Assembly (NCBI RefSeq): GCF_029945925.1
Contig: NZ_JAQSDN010000008.1
Span: 1 to 64,000 of the forward strand
Reading direction: 5' to 3'
Length of the DNA stretch: 64,000 bases
Source of the DNA: Polaromonas sp.
GTDB taxonomy: Bacteria; Pseudomonadota; Gammaproteobacteria; Burkholderiales; Burkholderiaceae_C
Positions 52,236 through 62,021 of the stretch are shown here, in pieces. The first letter of the stretch is position 1, and each line of letters begins with the position of its first letter. A program made the translations under genes and the position numbers. The notes under the pieces are model-generated. The model searched no databases. It was not told where the DNA came from and saw nothing but the letters and a program-made list of their open reading frames with translations.

Positions 52236-53777
52236 ATGACCGGCGGGACAACAAGCTCGACGGTTGCGGTGCTGCTGGCGGCGGTGCCCGTCCTGGCCAT
52301 CCTGGGGTTGATGCTGGGATGGCGTTGGTCGGCAGCCCGGGCGGGTCTGGTCGGGCTGGCTTTGGCTGGCATGCTGGCGCCCTTGGCTTTTGGTTTCGGT
52401 GGCGCGAGTGCCCATGGCCTGGCGGGCGAATTTGCCGCCGTCGGCGCAGAGGGCGCGTTCATGGCTGCGACCATCCTGTGGATTCTGTGGCCAGCACTTG
52501 CGCTACATCACCATCAGCAGCAACGCGGCGCCATTGATGCGATACGCAGCGGCCTCGGCCGACTGACCGCCGGGCGATCCCTGCAGGCACTGCTCGTCGG
52601 ATGGTTCCTGGCGCTGTTCTTTGAGGGTGCGGCGGGGTTCGGCACACCGGTCGCATTGACGGCGCCTATCCTTGTTGGGTTGGGCATACCGGCCGTGCAA
52701 GCTGTCGTGCTGGCCTTGCTGGGGCATGCCGTGGGCGTGTCCTTCGGTGCTTTGGGGACGCCGGTGCTGGCCCAGGTGGCGCTCACGGGGCTCGATGCGG
52801 TGGACATCGCGTGGCGCACCGCGCTGCTGCACGCGTTGCTGGGTGGTTTGCTGATGCTGTTTTTCATGCGGGTGCTCGCTACCGGCGTGAACGCTGACAA
52901 GCCGGATCAGGCGCGCGAGGTGTTACCCATCGCCTGGCCGGTTCTGGCCGCAGGAAGTTTTCTGTTGCCCAGCCTTGCACTGGCCGCGTTGCTTGGCCCG
53001 GAACTCGCAACCCTGGGTGGGGCACTTGCCGGAGGCGCCATTTTCACCGCTGTGCTTCGCTGGCGAACCCGCGGGCACGCGAACCCGGGGCCGGCACCTG
53101 GCCTCGGCCGGGCCTTGTGGCCCTACGGCGTGCTCATCGCACTGGTGCTGTTCACGCGTGCTCCGCCGGTGAGCGGCTTGCTTGCCAGCGTGAAGCTGCA
53201 CTGGCAATGGGCGGGCGGCTACGGCGGCAGCATGCAGCCGCTGGTTCATCCGGGCACGTTGTTGCTGTTGGCCTTGCTGATCGGCGCGCGCCTGCAGCAC
53301 GTGCCCTTCAAAGATGTAGGGTCTTCGCTCGCGCATGCCGCCCGCCAACTTCTGCCGGTATCCGCGGCTCTGCTGGCAATGTTGTGCCTGTCCCGGCTGA
53401 TGTTGCACGCGGGCATGATCGCCGCGCTGGAAAACGCTGCCGTAAGCGGCGTGGGACATAGCTGGTCGCTGGTGGCGCCCGCAGTGGGCGCACTTGGCAG
53501 TTTTGTGACCGGATCAGCCACTGCGTCGAATGTGCTGTTCACTTCACTTCAGGCGCAGACGGCCCAGGCACTCGGGCTCCCTGTTGCGCTGATGGTGGCA
53601 GCACAAGGCTTTGGCGCGGCCATCGGCAATATTGTCTGCCCCCACAACATTATTGCCGGCGCCGCCACCGTGGGTCTGGCGGGGCGCGAGGCCGACATTT
53701 TGCGCCATACCTTGTGGCCCTGTGCCATGTACCTGGTGGCCGGCGGACTGCTGGTGGCCGGCCTCGCCATCTGGTGA
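52236..53777 (+). CDS. L-lactate permease family transporter
   Basis: From the ATG at 52236 (MTGGTTSSTVAVLLAAVPVL) the protein has 513 residues and about 12-14 membrane segments. LctP family signatures are FFEGAAGFGTPVALTAPILVGLG, presented here as FEGAAGFGTPVAL and TAPILVGLG, and the C-terminal GSFVTGSATASNVLFTSLQ and NIVCPHNIIAGAATVGLAG. LctP/GlcA proteins import lactate (both isomers) and glycolate with protons. Its place 7 bases behind ldhA indicates a lactate utilisation or excretion unit. Substrate is inferred from family and neighbour. A 60-bp repeat follows at 53824. Confidence 0.9.
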   Translation: MTGGTTSSTVAVLLAAVPVLAILGLMLGWRWSAARAGLVGLALAGMLAPLAFGFGGASAHGLAGEFAAVGAEGAFMAATILWILWPALALHHHQQQRGAIDAIRSGLGRLTAGRSLQALLVGWFLALFFEGAAGFGTPVALTAPILVGLGIPAVQAVVLALLGHAVGVSFGALGTPVLAQVALTGLDAVDIAWRTALLHALLGGLLMLFFMRVLATGVNADKPDQAREVLPIAWPVLAAGSFLLPSLALAALLGPELATLGGALAGGAIFTAVLRWRTRGHANPGPAPGLGRALWPYGVLIALVLFTRAPPVSGLLASVKLHWQWAGGYGGSMQPLVHPGTLLLLALLIGARLQHVPFKDVGSSLAHAARQLLPVSAALLAMLCLSRLMLHAGMIAALENAAVSGVGHSWSLVAPAVGALGSFVTGSATASNVLFTSLQAQTAQALGLPVALMVAAQGFGAAIGNIVCPHNIIAGAATVGLAGREADILRHTLWPCAMYLVAGGLLVAGLAIW

Positions 53778-53823
53778 GAGCGAGCCGGCCACCAGGGGCA
53801 GCTCTGGCACGACGCCAGGAAAT

Positions 53824-53883
53824 GGATGAAATAGGCCTCAAGCCCTTGATGGCTATGCGCTGACAGCTATTTAAAAGATAGCA
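53824..53883 (-). repeat. 60-bp dispersed element downstream of the lactate permease gene
   Basis: On the minus strand: TGCTATCTTTTAAATAGCTG, TCAGCGCATA, GCCATCAAGG, GCTTGAGGCC, TATTTCATCC. It has the head hairpin GCTAT-N7-ATAGC and the fixed GCGC and GGGCT positions. It is the only recognisable item in the 179 bases between the permease and the DUF2189 gene. Confidence 0.82.
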
Positions 53884-53956
53884 AATAGCAGGCCATCCGA
53901 GGCTCGCCCCGGGTTGGTCCTGATGCGCCGGGGCGTTGCGCGCGGTTCAATGCCTC

Positions 53957-54787
53957 ATGAACGCCTCTGCCCATCCCCCCGAGTCCTCCACCGAAGCCCC
54001 TGCCACGCCGCCAGCGCCGCAGGTTCGCGTGTTGCAGCCGTTGCGCCTGGGCGACCCCGTGCGCTGGCTGCGCGCCGGCTGGCATGACCTGATGGCGGCG
54101 CGCGGCATTGCCCTGTTCTACGGCCTGTGTTTCTGGCTCATGGCCGTGGTGCTGGGCGCGGTGTTCCGCAACCTGCCGCAGTACACCATGTCCTTTGTGT
54201 CGGGCTGCTTTCTGGTCGGCCCCTTCCTGGCCATGGGGCTGTACGAGTCCAGCCGGCGGCGCGAGCAGGGGCTGCCGCAGAGCCTGGGCGCCTCGCTGAC
54301 CTGCTGGGATAAACATCTGGGCAGCATGGGCATGCTGGTGCTGGTGGTGATGCTGCTGGAGCTGCTGTGGGGACGGGCCTCGCTGGTCGTTTTTGCCGTG
54401 TTCTTCAACACCGGCATGCCGAGCACGGCCGGCGTGCTGAAGGCGGTTTTCAACCCCCAGAACTGGCAATTCATCGCGGTGTACACCGTGGTGGGCGGCG
54501 TTTTCGCCAGCCTGGTGTTTTCCACCTGCGTGGTGTCCATCCCGATGATCCTGGACCGGGACACCGATGCCATCACCGCCGGCATTGCCAGCATCCAGGT
54601 GGTGGCGGGGCGCACCGGCCCCATGCTGGTCTGGGGGGCACTGATCGTGCTGCTGGTCCTCGGCGCGATGCTGCTGCCCTGGGCGCTGGGCCTGCTGGTG
54701 GTCGGCCCCTGGCTGGGGCATGCGAGCTGGCATGCCTACCGCGGCAGCTTCACCTGGGAGGCGCCGGCGCCAGCACCGGGGGATTAA
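53957..54787 (+). CDS. DUF2189 membrane protein
   Basis: From the ATG at 53957 ([20 protein letters not shown]) the protein has 276 residues: a Pro/Ala-rich head, then [20 protein letters not shown], a DUF2189-typical start, followed by about six membrane segments with [19 protein letters not shown] and [18 protein letters not shown]. The family is found in proteobacteria, is annotated as a putative integral membrane protein and has no known function. Its stop overlaps the convergent slipin stop by four bases (54784-54787). Confidence 0.87.
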   Translation: MNASAHPPESSTEAPATPPAPQVRVLQPLRLGDPVRWLRAGWHDLMAARGIALFYGLCFWLMAVVLGAVFRNLPQYTMSFVSGCFLVGPFLAMGLYESSRRREQGLPQSLGASLTCWDKHLGSMGMLVLVVMLLELLWGRASLVVFAVFFNTGMPSTAGVLKAVFNPQNWQFIAVYTVVGGVFASLVFSTCVVSIPMILDRDTDAITAGIASIQVVAGRTGPMLVWGALIVLLVLGAMLLPWALGLLVVGPWLGHASWHAYRGSFTWEAPAPAPGD

Positions 54788-55563
54788 GAGGCCCCAGCCC
54801 CGGGTTTTCCCTTGTCGAGTACCCGTGCCAGCAAATCCATCGGCAGCGGAAAAACAATGGTGGACGCGCGGTCGCCGGCCACCTGCGTCATGGTCTGCAG
54901 GTAACGCAGCTGCATCGCTTCGGGCTGCTGCGCCAGCATCTGCGCGGCCTCCAGCAGGGCCACCGCGGCCTGCTTTTCCCCCTCGGCGTGGATGACCTTG
55001 GCGCGGCGTTCGCGTTCCGCTTCAGCCTGGCGCGCGATGGCGCGCACCATGGATTCGTTCAGGTCGATGTGTTTGATTTCCACATTGGTGACCTTGATGC
55101 CCCAGGCGTCGGTCTGCGCGTCCAGGATCTGCTGCACATCCAGGTTCAGCCGTTCCCGTTCGGCCAGCATTTCGTCGAGTTCATGTTTGCCCAGCACCAC
55201 GCGCAACGTCGTCTGCGCCAGCTGGCTGGTGGCCATCAGGTAGTCTTCCACCTGGATAATGGCCTTTTGTGGATCGACCACGCGAAAAAAAACCACGGCA
55301 TTGACCTTGACCGAGACGTTGTCGCGCGAGATCACGTCTTGCGGCGGCACGTCCATGGTCACCACCCGCAGGTCAACGCGCACCATCTGCTGGATGCCCG
55401 GGATCACGATCACCAGCCCCGGCCCCTTGACGCGCCAGAAGCGGCCCAGCTGGAAAACCACGCCACGCTGGTATTCGCGCAGAACGCGAAACGAGCTGAA
55501 GGCAAGAACCAGCAGCAGCGGCAACAGCACACTGCCGAGTCCCAGGTTGAAGTCCAAAAACAT
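54784..55563 (-). CDS. slipin (SPFH/stomatin-like protein)
   Basis: A 259-residue membrane-anchored SPFH protein. A short N-terminal hydrophobic segment ([20 protein letters not shown]) is followed by the SPFH domain: [60 protein letters not shown] and a long charged helix ([20 protein letters not shown]). Slipins form oligomers in membrane microdomains and pair with NfeD proteases. Here nfeD lies 19 bases upstream on the same strand, the standard operon. The convergent stop overlaps DUF2189. Confidence 0.93.
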   Translation of the reverse strand: MFLDFNLGLGSVLLPLLLVLAFSSFRVLREYQRGVVFQLGRFWRVKGPGLVIVIPGIQQMVRVDLRVVTMDVPPQDVISRDNVSVKVNAVVFFRVVDPQKAIIQVEDYLMATSQLAQTTLRVVLGKHELDEMLAERERLNLDVQQILDAQTDAWGIKVTNVEIKHIDLNESMVRAIARQAEAERERRAKVIHAEGEKQAAVALLEAAQMLAQQPEAMQLRYLQTMTQVAGDRASTIVFPLPMDLLARVLDKGKPGAGAS

Positions 55564-55582
55564 GATGAAGCTCCTTTCAGGG

Positions 55583-57046
55583 TTACATTTCTTCCAGATC
55601 GTCGGATCGCACTTCCAGCGTCAGGCCATTTACCGCCACCACGCGGACCCGTTGCCCCGGCAGCAAGGCTTGGGGGCCTTGCACCTTCCAGCGTTCGCCA
55701 TGGACCTGTGCCCAGGCGCCGTCTTCTCCGACGGCCAGCACCCGCGCAGTCGCGCCCACCATCTCCTCCTGCCCGCTGACCACCGGGCGGCGTCGCGCGC
55801 GCAGGGCCATGCCGCCGCCCAGCAACACCAACGCGGCAGAGCTGGCGGTCAGCCCGAAGATCAGTGGCAGCGGCAGGCCCAGGCCCGGAACGTCGCGGTC
55901 GAACAGCAACAGGCCGCCGGCGATGAACGCGACAGCGCCGCCCACGCCAAGCACGCCAAAGGCCGGCGTCAGGAGTTCCGCGGCAAACAGTGCCATGCCC
56001 AGCAGAATCAGCGCCAGCCCGGCGTAGTTGACCGGCAGCATCTGCAGCGCAAACAGCGCCAGCAACAGGCAGATGGCGCCGGTCACCCCGGCCACGCCAA
56101 AACCCGGCGACGAGAACTCGAACATCAAGCCGTAGATGCCTATCATCATCAGGATCAGCGCAAAGCTCGGATTGGCAATCACCGACAGCAGCCGCTGCCG
56201 CCAGTCGGGCAACACGGTCTCCTGGCCCAGGCCCCGGGTGGCGAGCTTGACATCGCCCGCTGGCACGCGGACCGTGCGGCCGTCGACCTGTGCCAGCAGG
56301 TCAGGCACATCCCGGGCAACCACGTCAATCACCTTCTCCCGCAGCGCCTCGGTGGCCGTCAGGCTGACCGCCTCGCGCACCGCACGCTCGGCCCACTCGG
56401 CATTGCGCCCGCGCTGCTGGGCCAGCCCGCGGATAAAGGCCGATGCATCGTGAACCTGCTTGGCGGTCATGGCGTCGGCCATGTCCATAGGCGGCGTGCC
56501 GGCTTTTTTTTCGTCCTTCGCCGTTTCGCCCCCACCCTTGTCCGGGCTGTCGCTCCTGCGGTCCGCAGGTGGCTTGCGTTCCATGCCCGGCATGCCGATG
56601 GCCACCGGCGTGGCTGCGCCCAGTGTGGTGGCCGGCGCCATCGCAGCGATATGGGCGGCGTACAGGATGTAGGTGCCGGCACTGGCGGCGCGTGCTCCCT
56701 CGGGACTGACATACACCGCGACCGGTACAGGCGATGCAAGAATGGCCTGGATGATCTGCCGCATGGAAGTGTCCAGCCCACCCGGCGTGTCCAGCCGGAT
56801 CACCACCAGGGGCGCACCCGCATCTTTTGCTTTCGCGATGCCACGAATCAGGTAGTCGGCGCTGGCAGGTCCGATGGCATCGCGCACTTCCAGCACCAGC
56901 ACCGGGGCGGCTGCCGCCGATGACATGGCGCAGCCCCACAGGGCCGCGGCAGCAAGCGCACGGGCGGCCCGCGCCTTGCACCGCGCGAATCCAGGCGGTC
57001 GCGTGATGAGACGGAAAATGCCCGAAAACACAGGTACTGACCACAT
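55583..57046 (-). CDS. NfeD family membrane serine protease (ClpP-class, long form)
   Basis: NfeD long forms cut the C-terminus of partner stomatins. I choose the ATG at 57046, which stands six bases after AGGAG; an ATG at 57052 abuts the AGGAG directly. The protein has 487 residues: signal or anchor segment (to about 48), ClpP-like domain with the nucleophile Ser at about 122 in [10 protein letters not shown] and Lys at about 196 in AMTAKQV, four to five membrane segments (about 290-420) and a C-terminal OB-fold NfeD domain ([20 protein letters not shown]). Its partner slipin follows by 19 bases. Confidence 0.92.
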   Translation of the reverse strand: MWSVPVFSGIFRLITRPPGFARCKARAARALAAAALWGCAMSSAAAAPVLVLEVRDAIGPASADYLIRGIAKAKDAGAPLVVIRLDTPGGLDTSMRQIIQAILASPVPVAVYVSPEGARAASAGTYILYAAHIAAMAPATTLGAATPVAIGMPGMERKPPADRRSDSPDKGGGETAKDEKKAGTPPMDMADAMTAKQVHDASAFIRGLAQQRGRNAEWAERAVREAVSLTATEALREKVIDVVARDVPDLLAQVDGRTVRVPAGDVKLATRGLGQETVLPDWRQRLLSVIANPSFALILMMIGIYGLMFEFSSPGFGVAGVTGAICLLLALFALQMLPVNYAGLALILLGMALFAAELLTPAFGVLGVGGAVAFIAGGLLLFDRDVPGLGLPLPLIFGLTASSAALVLLGGGMALRARRRPVVSGQEEMVGATARVLAVGEDGAWAQVHGERWKVQGPQALLPGQRVRVVAVNGLTLEVRSDDLEEM

Positions 57047-57277
57047 ACACATCTCCTGGCGCCATGTTGCTGGACAGACAAGTCGGGGCGCGTACCGTGA
57101 TGGTTCCGGTCAGCGCTGCCATATCAAATCAATCTAGCACAGGTCCCGTTGGGTCGCCCGACGGCAAGCCGGAAAACCCAGTCTGCGTTTGACCAAGGTC
57201 AAGCAGGACGTCGGCTACCGGATGCGCGCGCGTCAGTCGCGGCAGGCACGGCCTCCGGAGGGGCGGCGGGGCCTGTA

Positions 57278-58129
57278 TCAGAAGTCGAACTTCTGCCCAG
57301 GCTCCAGCGACAGCATGCGCGGCGTGCCGGGCGCGGAACCCAGTGCTGCATTGAACTCCGCCGGCGTGCCGCGCAGTACCGGCGTGGTGCCGTAGTGGAT
57401 GGGAATGGCGAACTTGGGGCGGATCATGTCGCGCACCGCCATCGCGGCGTCCACCGGGTTCATGACGAAGTGGCCGCCGATGGGAATCATCACCACATCA
57501 GGCCGGTACATGTCGCCGATCAGCCGCATGTCGCCGAACACGCCGGTATCACCCATGTGCCAGATCCTGAAGCCGTTTTCCATCTCGAGGATGAAGCCCA
57601 CCGGCTCGCCGCCGACATGGACCTCGTCCTTGTTGGTCGTCGGGTTTTTCCAGGCAAGTTCCGACGAGTGTTCGGCGCGCACCGCCGTGATTTTCACGCC
57701 GTTCGGGCCAAAGGGCATGATGGTGCCGCCCTTGCCGAAGCGCGGTGCCAGTTCGGCCGGCAGGATGCCCAGCGCGGACACCGTCTGGTTCATGCCGGCC
57801 GGGCCGTACATAGGCACCTTGTGCATTTTGGCCAGCGCCGGCGCATCGGCAAAGTGGTCGAAGTGGGCATGGGTGACCAGGATCAGGTCGACCTTGCCCA
57901 GCGCTTCCAGCGCCCTGAAATTCGCCGGTGTCTTGGGATTGGAGGTCAGCCAGGGGTCGATCATGATGACCTTGCCCGTGGGCGTGGTGATGCGCGTGGC
58001 GGCCTGGCCGAGCCAGAGCACTTCCGTCTTGCCGCTTTGGGCGAAGGCCGCGGTGCTGCACAGCGCCAGCAGCGACAGGACGCCGAGGACGCCGCGCAGC
58101 AGCGCGGCATGAACAGTGTGAGTTTCCAT
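57278..58129 (-). CDS. exported metal-dependent hydrolase, metallo-beta-lactamase fold
   Basis: From the ATG at 58129 the 283-residue precursor has a signal peptide (METHTVHAALLRGVLGVLSL...TAAFA-QSG, cut after about residue 31). The mature part is an UPF0173/UlaG-like MBL-fold hydrolase: VLWLGQAATRITT, VIMIDPWL, the zinc motif THAHFDHFAD, HMGDTGVFGDM and IPIGGHFVMNP. Such proteins are annotated as L-ascorbate-6-phosphate lactonase-like or N-acyl phosphatidylethanolamine hydrolase-like; the substrate cannot be read here. A periplasmic location is unusual for UPF0173. The 231-base gap before nfeD (57047-57277) shows no gene. Confidence 0.85.
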   Translation of the reverse strand: METHTVHAALLRGVLGVLSLLALCSTAAFAQSGKTEVLWLGQAATRITTPTGKVIMIDPWLTSNPKTPANFRALEALGKVDLILVTHAHFDHFADAPALAKMHKVPMYGPAGMNQTVSALGILPAELAPRFGKGGTIMPFGPNGVKITAVRAEHSSELAWKNPTTNKDEVHVGGEPVGFILEMENGFRIWHMGDTGVFGDMRLIGDMYRPDVVMIPIGGHFVMNPVDAAMAVRDMIRPKFAIPIHYGTTPVLRGTPAEFNAALGSAPGTPRMLSLEPGQKFDF

Positions 58130-58338
58130 GGCAGATCCTGGTTGGTGGGTATGCCACCCATTTGACGTGACGGCCGCGGCCTTCGTCAACCGGGAAGCCC
58201 CGCGGGTCGCCTGGTTTCCCGGTGAGCTCGCCCTCCGGTTTTCCGTCCTGCGCTCAGGACCTTGTCCTACACAGCGCAAGGGGGCGCAATCCTACGGTGA
58301 TCAGTGGCGATTTTGCCTCTACCAACTTCCTCAAAACC

Positions 58339-60759
58339 ATGCCCAAAACCAACCCGCCGGCCGACATACGCAAACCGGGCGCCCAAGCCGCCGCACGCAA
58401 CACCGACAGTGGCCCCGCGCACCTGCCGTCCGACACCGGTGCCGACCTGCCCGCCGAAAAAATGGCCCAGGTGGAGGCCCTGGTGGCGGCCATGCCGCAC
58501 AACCCGACCAAAGCTGCCGAGCATGGCTTTGCCAACGCCATCGCCCCCCAGCGCGGGGCCACGGTGGAGCCCGCATCGAGGCTGCCCGGTGGCAGCACCC
58601 TGACCGAGGACAATGGTTCCGAAAAAACCGGCAGCGTCGCTCCGGAAGGCCTCAACGCCACCATCGAGCCGCTGGACCGCGTGCGCGTCGATTCCGCCGG
58701 CCGCGTCCTCACCACCAACCAGGGGGTGGCCATCGCCGACAACCAGAACTCCCTCAAGTTCGGCTTGCGCGGCCCGGCCCTGCTGGAAGATTTTGTACTG
58801 CGGGAAAAACTCACCCACTTCGACCATGAGCGTATTCCCGAGCGCATCGTGCATGCGCGCGGTTCGGCAGCGCACGGTTTTTTCGAAGCCTATGAACCGC
58901 TGACGCGTTTCACCAAGGCGGCGCCTTTCAAGGAAGCCGGCAAGATCACACCGGTGTTCGTGCGCTTTTCGACCGTGGCCGGCGAACGCGGCTCCAAGGA
59001 CACGGCGCGCGACGTGCGCGGTTTTGCCGTCAAGTTCTACACCGACGAAGGCAACTGGGATCTGGTCGGCAACAACATGCCGGTGTTTTTCATCCAGGAC
59101 GCGATGAAGTTCCCCGACCTGGTGCACGCCGTCAAACCCGAGCCGCACCACCAGATGCCGCAGGCCGCCAGTGCGCATGACACCTTCTGGGACTTCGTCT
59201 CGCTGATGCCCGAGTCCACCCACATGCTGATGTGGGTGATGTCCGACCGCGCCATTCCACGCAGTTACGCCACCATGCAGGGCTTCGGGGTGCACAGCTA
59301 CCGCTTTGTCAACGAGGCGGGCGAGTCGGTGTTCGTCAAGTTCCACTGGGAGCCGAAATACGGCACGCACTCCCTCGTGTGGGACGAGGCGGTGAAGATC
59401 TCCGGCGCCGACCCGGACTTTCACCGTCGCGACCTGTGGGAGCGCGTCGAGTCGGGTGCCTATCCCGAATGGGAACTGGGCGTGCAGATCTTCTCCGAAG
59501 CGCAGGCGGAGGAATTCAGCTTCGACATCCTCGATGCCACCAAGCTCATTCCGGAAGAACTGGTGCCGGTGCAGAAAGTGGGCCGCATGGTGCTGAATCG
59601 CAACCCCGACAATTTTTTCGCGGAAACCGAGCAGGTCGCTTTCTGCACCGCGCATGTGGTGCCGGGCATCGATTTTTCCAACGATCCCCTGCTGGCCGGG
59701 CGCATCCATTCCTACGTGGACACGCAGATCACGCGGCTGGGCGGGCCAAACTTCCATGAAATCCCGATCAACGCACCGATTGCCCAGGTGCACAACAATC
59801 AGCGCGATGGCATGCACCGCCAGGCCATCCACCGTGGCCGGGTAGCGTACGAGCCCAACTCGCTGGCCGGGGGTTGCCCCTTCCAGGCCGGCGCGGCTCA
59901 AGGCTTTGTGACGGTGGCCGAGCGACTGCAGGCCAAAGAGGAGCAGGCCAAGGTTCGCGGCAAGCCCGAGAAGTTTGCTGACCACTACACCCAGGCCACG
60001 CTGTTTTATGAAAGCCAGACACCGGTCGAGCAGGCGCACATCGCGGCCGCCTTCCGCTTCGAGCTGAGCAAGGTCACCGTGCCCGCGATCCGCGAACGCA
60101 TGGTGGGCTCGCTGCGCAATGCCTCGGAGGCGCTGGCCCGCAAGGTGGCCGATGGCCTGGGCATGGACGTTTTGCCCGCAGCACTGCCACGGTCACTGGC
60201 GAAGCCGGCCAAGCCCGAGGTGACGGTGTCACCGACGCTGTCGCTGCTGGCCAGGCCCGGTGACGGCTCCATCCAGGGCCGCAAGGTGGCCATTCTGGTG
60301 GCGTCCGGTGTGGCCGGCGACTCGATCGCGCAGGTGCAGGCCGCGCTGTTTGCGCAGGGCGCCGTGCCGCGCCTGGTGGCACCGCGCATTGGACCGGTCG
60401 CCACGCTGGAAGGCGATACCCTGGAGGCGGACGCCTCGCTGGAAAATGAACCCGGTTTCCTGTTTGACGCCCTCGTGCTGCCCGACGGCGAGCAGGCCGT
60501 GGTGGCGCTGGCAAGGGACGGGCACACCATGGAGTTCATCAAGGACCAGTACCGCCACGGCAAAACCCTGCTGGTGCTGGGCGCCTCGAGCGCGCTGATC
60601 GACAAGGCCGGGCTGCCGGCCGCCTTGCCGGGCGGCAAGGCCGACCCTGGCCTGCTCATGGCCGACGCCGCCACGGCCTCCAGCGCGATCGAGGCGTTCA
60701 TGACAGCGCTCGCCGGGCCGCGGCATGCCGCAAGGGAAACCGACCCGCCCGTGGTCTGA
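58339..60759 (+). CDS. katE: catalase HPII, large-subunit monofunctional heme catalase
   Basis: KatE degrades hydrogen peroxide. From the ATG at 58339 ([20 protein letters not shown]) it has 806 residues, the large-subunit type. The catalytic His172 lies in [13 protein letters not shown], the catalytic Asn245 in [11 protein letters not shown] and the heme-ligand Tyr459 in [16 protein letters not shown]. From about 640, a class I glutamine amidotransferase-like domain follows ([20 protein letters not shown]). The N-terminal extension of about 130 residues before the catalase core is somewhat longer than in E. coli HPII (753 in total). No regulator is adjacent. An upstream start at 58222 is not conserved. 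Confidence 0.95.
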   Translation: MPKTNPPADIRKPGAQAAARNTDSGPAHLPSDTGADLPAEKMAQVEALVAAMPHNPTKAAEHGFANAIAPQRGATVEPASRLPGGSTLTEDNGSEKTGSVAPEGLNATIEPLDRVRVDSAGRVLTTNQGVAIADNQNSLKFGLRGPALLEDFVLREKLTHFDHERIPERIVHARGSAAHGFFEAYEPLTRFTKAAPFKEAGKITPVFVRFSTVAGERGSKDTARDVRGFAVKFYTDEGNWDLVGNNMPVFFIQDAMKFPDLVHAVKPEPHHQMPQAASAHDTFWDFVSLMPESTHMLMWVMSDRAIPRSYATMQGFGVHSYRFVNEAGESVFVKFHWEPKYGTHSLVWDEAVKISGADPDFHRRDLWERVESGAYPEWELGVQIFSEAQAEEFSFDILDATKLIPEELVPVQKVGRMVLNRNPDNFFAETEQVAFCTAHVVPGIDFSNDPLLAGRIHSYVDTQITRLGGPNFHEIPINAPIAQVHNNQRDGMHRQAIHRGRVAYEPNSLAGGCPFQAGAAQGFVTVAERLQAKEEQAKVRGKPEKFADHYTQATLFYESQTPVEQAHIAAAFRFELSKVTVPAIRERMVGSLRNASEALARKVADGLGMDVLPAALPRSLAKPAKPEVTVSPTLSLLARPGDGSIQGRKVAILVASGVAGDSIAQVQAALFAQGAVPRLVAPRIGPVATLEGDTLEADASLENEPGFLFDALVLPDGEQAVVALARDGHTMEFIKDQYRHGKTLLVLGASSALIDKAGLPAALPGGKADPGLLMADAATASSAIEAFMTALAGPRHAARETDPPVV

Positions 60760-60775
60760 GCCTCGGGGCAGACGT

Positions 60776-60808
60776 AAAAAAAAGCGGCTCGAGAGCCGCT
60801 TTTTTTCT
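60776..60808. terminator. bidirectional intrinsic terminator between katE and the parvulin gene
   Basis: AAAAGCGGCTC-GA-GAGCCGCTTTT is a perfect stem with an A-run before and a T-run of seven after it, so it works in both directions. It lies 17 bases after the katE stop and 37 bases from the end of the convergent foldase gene. Confidence 0.92.
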
Positions 60809-60844
60809 TGCAGGGGTGGCTGACGCTTCAGCCGGCCCCGGTGA

Positions 60845-61630
60845 TCACTCGACCTTGGCCTTTTCGCGCAGGCCTTGCTGGAAGGCTGCGAGTTTTTGCT
60901 GCTGCATCTGCTGGGCGATCTGCGGCTTGAGTTCCTCAAACGGCGGCAGCTGGGCGGTGCGGATGTCATCCACGCGGATGACGTGGTAACCGAACTGGGT
61001 TTTCACCGGCACGTCCGTCAGCTGGCCCTTGTTCATCTTGGTCATGGCTTCGGCGAACTCCGGCACGTAGCTGCTCGGGTTGGCCCAGTCCAGGTCGCCC
61101 CCGTTGGCGCCGGAGCCGGCGTCTTTGGAGGACTTCTTGGCGATGTCTTCAAACTTGCCGCCTTTCTTCAGGCTCGCGATGATGGCTTTGGCTTCGTCTT
61201 CCTTTTCCACCAGGATGTGGCGCGCCTTGTACTCCTTGCCGCCGTTGGCTGCGACAAACTTGTCGTACTCGCCCTTGAGGTCGGCATCGGTCACCGGGTT
61301 TTTCTTCTGGAAATCGGCAAACAGCTCGCGGATCAGGATGGCCTGGCGGGCCAGTTCCATCTGCGTCTTGAAGTCGTCGCTGGCCGACAGGCCGAGTTTC
61401 TCGGCTTCCTGCATGAACACTTCCCGGGCGATGACTTCTTCCTTGATCTGGCCCTGCATTTCGGGCGTGACCGGACGGCCGGAGCGCGCCAGTTGCTGCG
61501 CCAGCGCGTCAACGCGGGCCTTGGGCACGGCCTTGCCGTTGACGATGGCAATGTTCTGGGCAAATGCACCCGATGCGCCCACGGCCATCAGGCCGGTCAG
61601 CGCGCTTGCCAGTAAAAGATGTTTTTTCAT
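60845..61630 (-). CDS. periplasmic parvulin-type peptidyl-prolyl isomerase
   Basis: From the ATG at 61630 (MKKHLLLASALTGLMAVGAS) the 261-residue precursor has a signal peptide cut after AFA24. The mature protein has a SurA/PrsA-like N-terminal helical domain (RPVTPEMQGQIKEEVIAREV) and a parvulin domain: YKARHILVEKEDEAKAIIAS, KKGGKFEDIAKKSSKDAGSG, GDLDWANPSSYVPEFAEAM and TQFGYHVIRVDD. It helps fold exported proteins. bolA and yciB lie upstream on the same strand, and msrB beyond; gaps are 58 bases to bolA. Converges with katE over a shared terminator. Confidence 0.94.
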   Translation of the reverse strand: MKKHLLLASALTGLMAVGASGAFAQNIAIVNGKAVPKARVDALAQQLARSGRPVTPEMQGQIKEEVIAREVFMQEAEKLGLSASDDFKTQMELARQAILIRELFADFQKKNPVTDADLKGEYDKFVAANGGKEYKARHILVEKEDEAKAIIASLKKGGKFEDIAKKSSKDAGSGANGGDLDWANPSSYVPEFAEAMTKMNKGQLTDVPVKTQFGYHVIRVDDIRTAQLPPFEELKPQIAQQMQQQKLAAFQQGLREKAKVE

Positions 61631-61688
61631 GGTTTCCTTGGGGACTCTTTGGAGGGGTGAGTGGGGGCCCCGTTTCCGGGTGCACAAA

Positions 61689-62021
61689 TCAGGGGGTTTT
61701 AATGATTTCAATGGCCAATGCATGCAGGCCCTGGTCTATGAAATTTTGCAGTGCATCATACACAAGCCGGTGGCAGGCCACGCGGCTTTTCCCGGCAAAC
61801 GCCGGGCTCGCAATCCGCACGCGAAAGTGGCTGCCGAAGCCCTGGGCATTGGCCCCCGCATGGCCGGCATGCGCCGCGCTTTCGTCGATCACTTCCAGCA
61901 GGCTCGGGCTCAGGCGATCGCGCAGTTGTTCCTCGAGCCGGACCGTGTGGACGGGCAGGGCGGTGGTGGGGGTAGATGGGGTAGATGGGGTAGATGGGGT
62001 AGATGGGGTAGATGGCATCAT
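61689..62021 (-). CDS. bolA: BolA family protein with repeat-encoded N-terminal tail
   Basis: The 110-residue protein has a BolA domain from about residue 26: VRLEEQLRDRLSPSLLEVID, then HAGHAGANAQGFGSHFRVRI with the conserved His/Gly region, and AFAGKSRVACHRLVYDALQN. BolA proteins bind Fe-S clusters with monothiol glutaredoxins and affect morphology. The first 20 residues are MMPSTPSTPSTPSTPSTPTT, encoded by a 9-bp tandem repeat. The ATG at 62021 overlaps the yciB stop (ATGATGA), so a start at 62018 is equally possible. It ends in IEIIKTP. The yciB-bolA-foldase order is common in Burkholderiales. Confidence 0.9.
   Translation of the reverse strand: MMPSTPSTPSTPSTPSTPTTALPVHTVRLEEQLRDRLSPSLLEVIDESAAHAGHAGANAQGFGSHFRVRIASPAFAGKSRVACHRLVYDALQNFIDQGLHALAIEIIKTP
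61972..62014 (-). repeat. 9-bp tandem repeat in the bolA N-terminus
   Basis: The plus strand reads GTAGATGGG about 4.8 times. On the coding strand each unit CCCATCTAC, read in frame as T-P-S, adds three residues (STP). Copy-number change keeps the frame, so the tail could vary in length without loss of the BolA domain. Two degenerate bases bound the array at either end. Confidence 0.92.
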
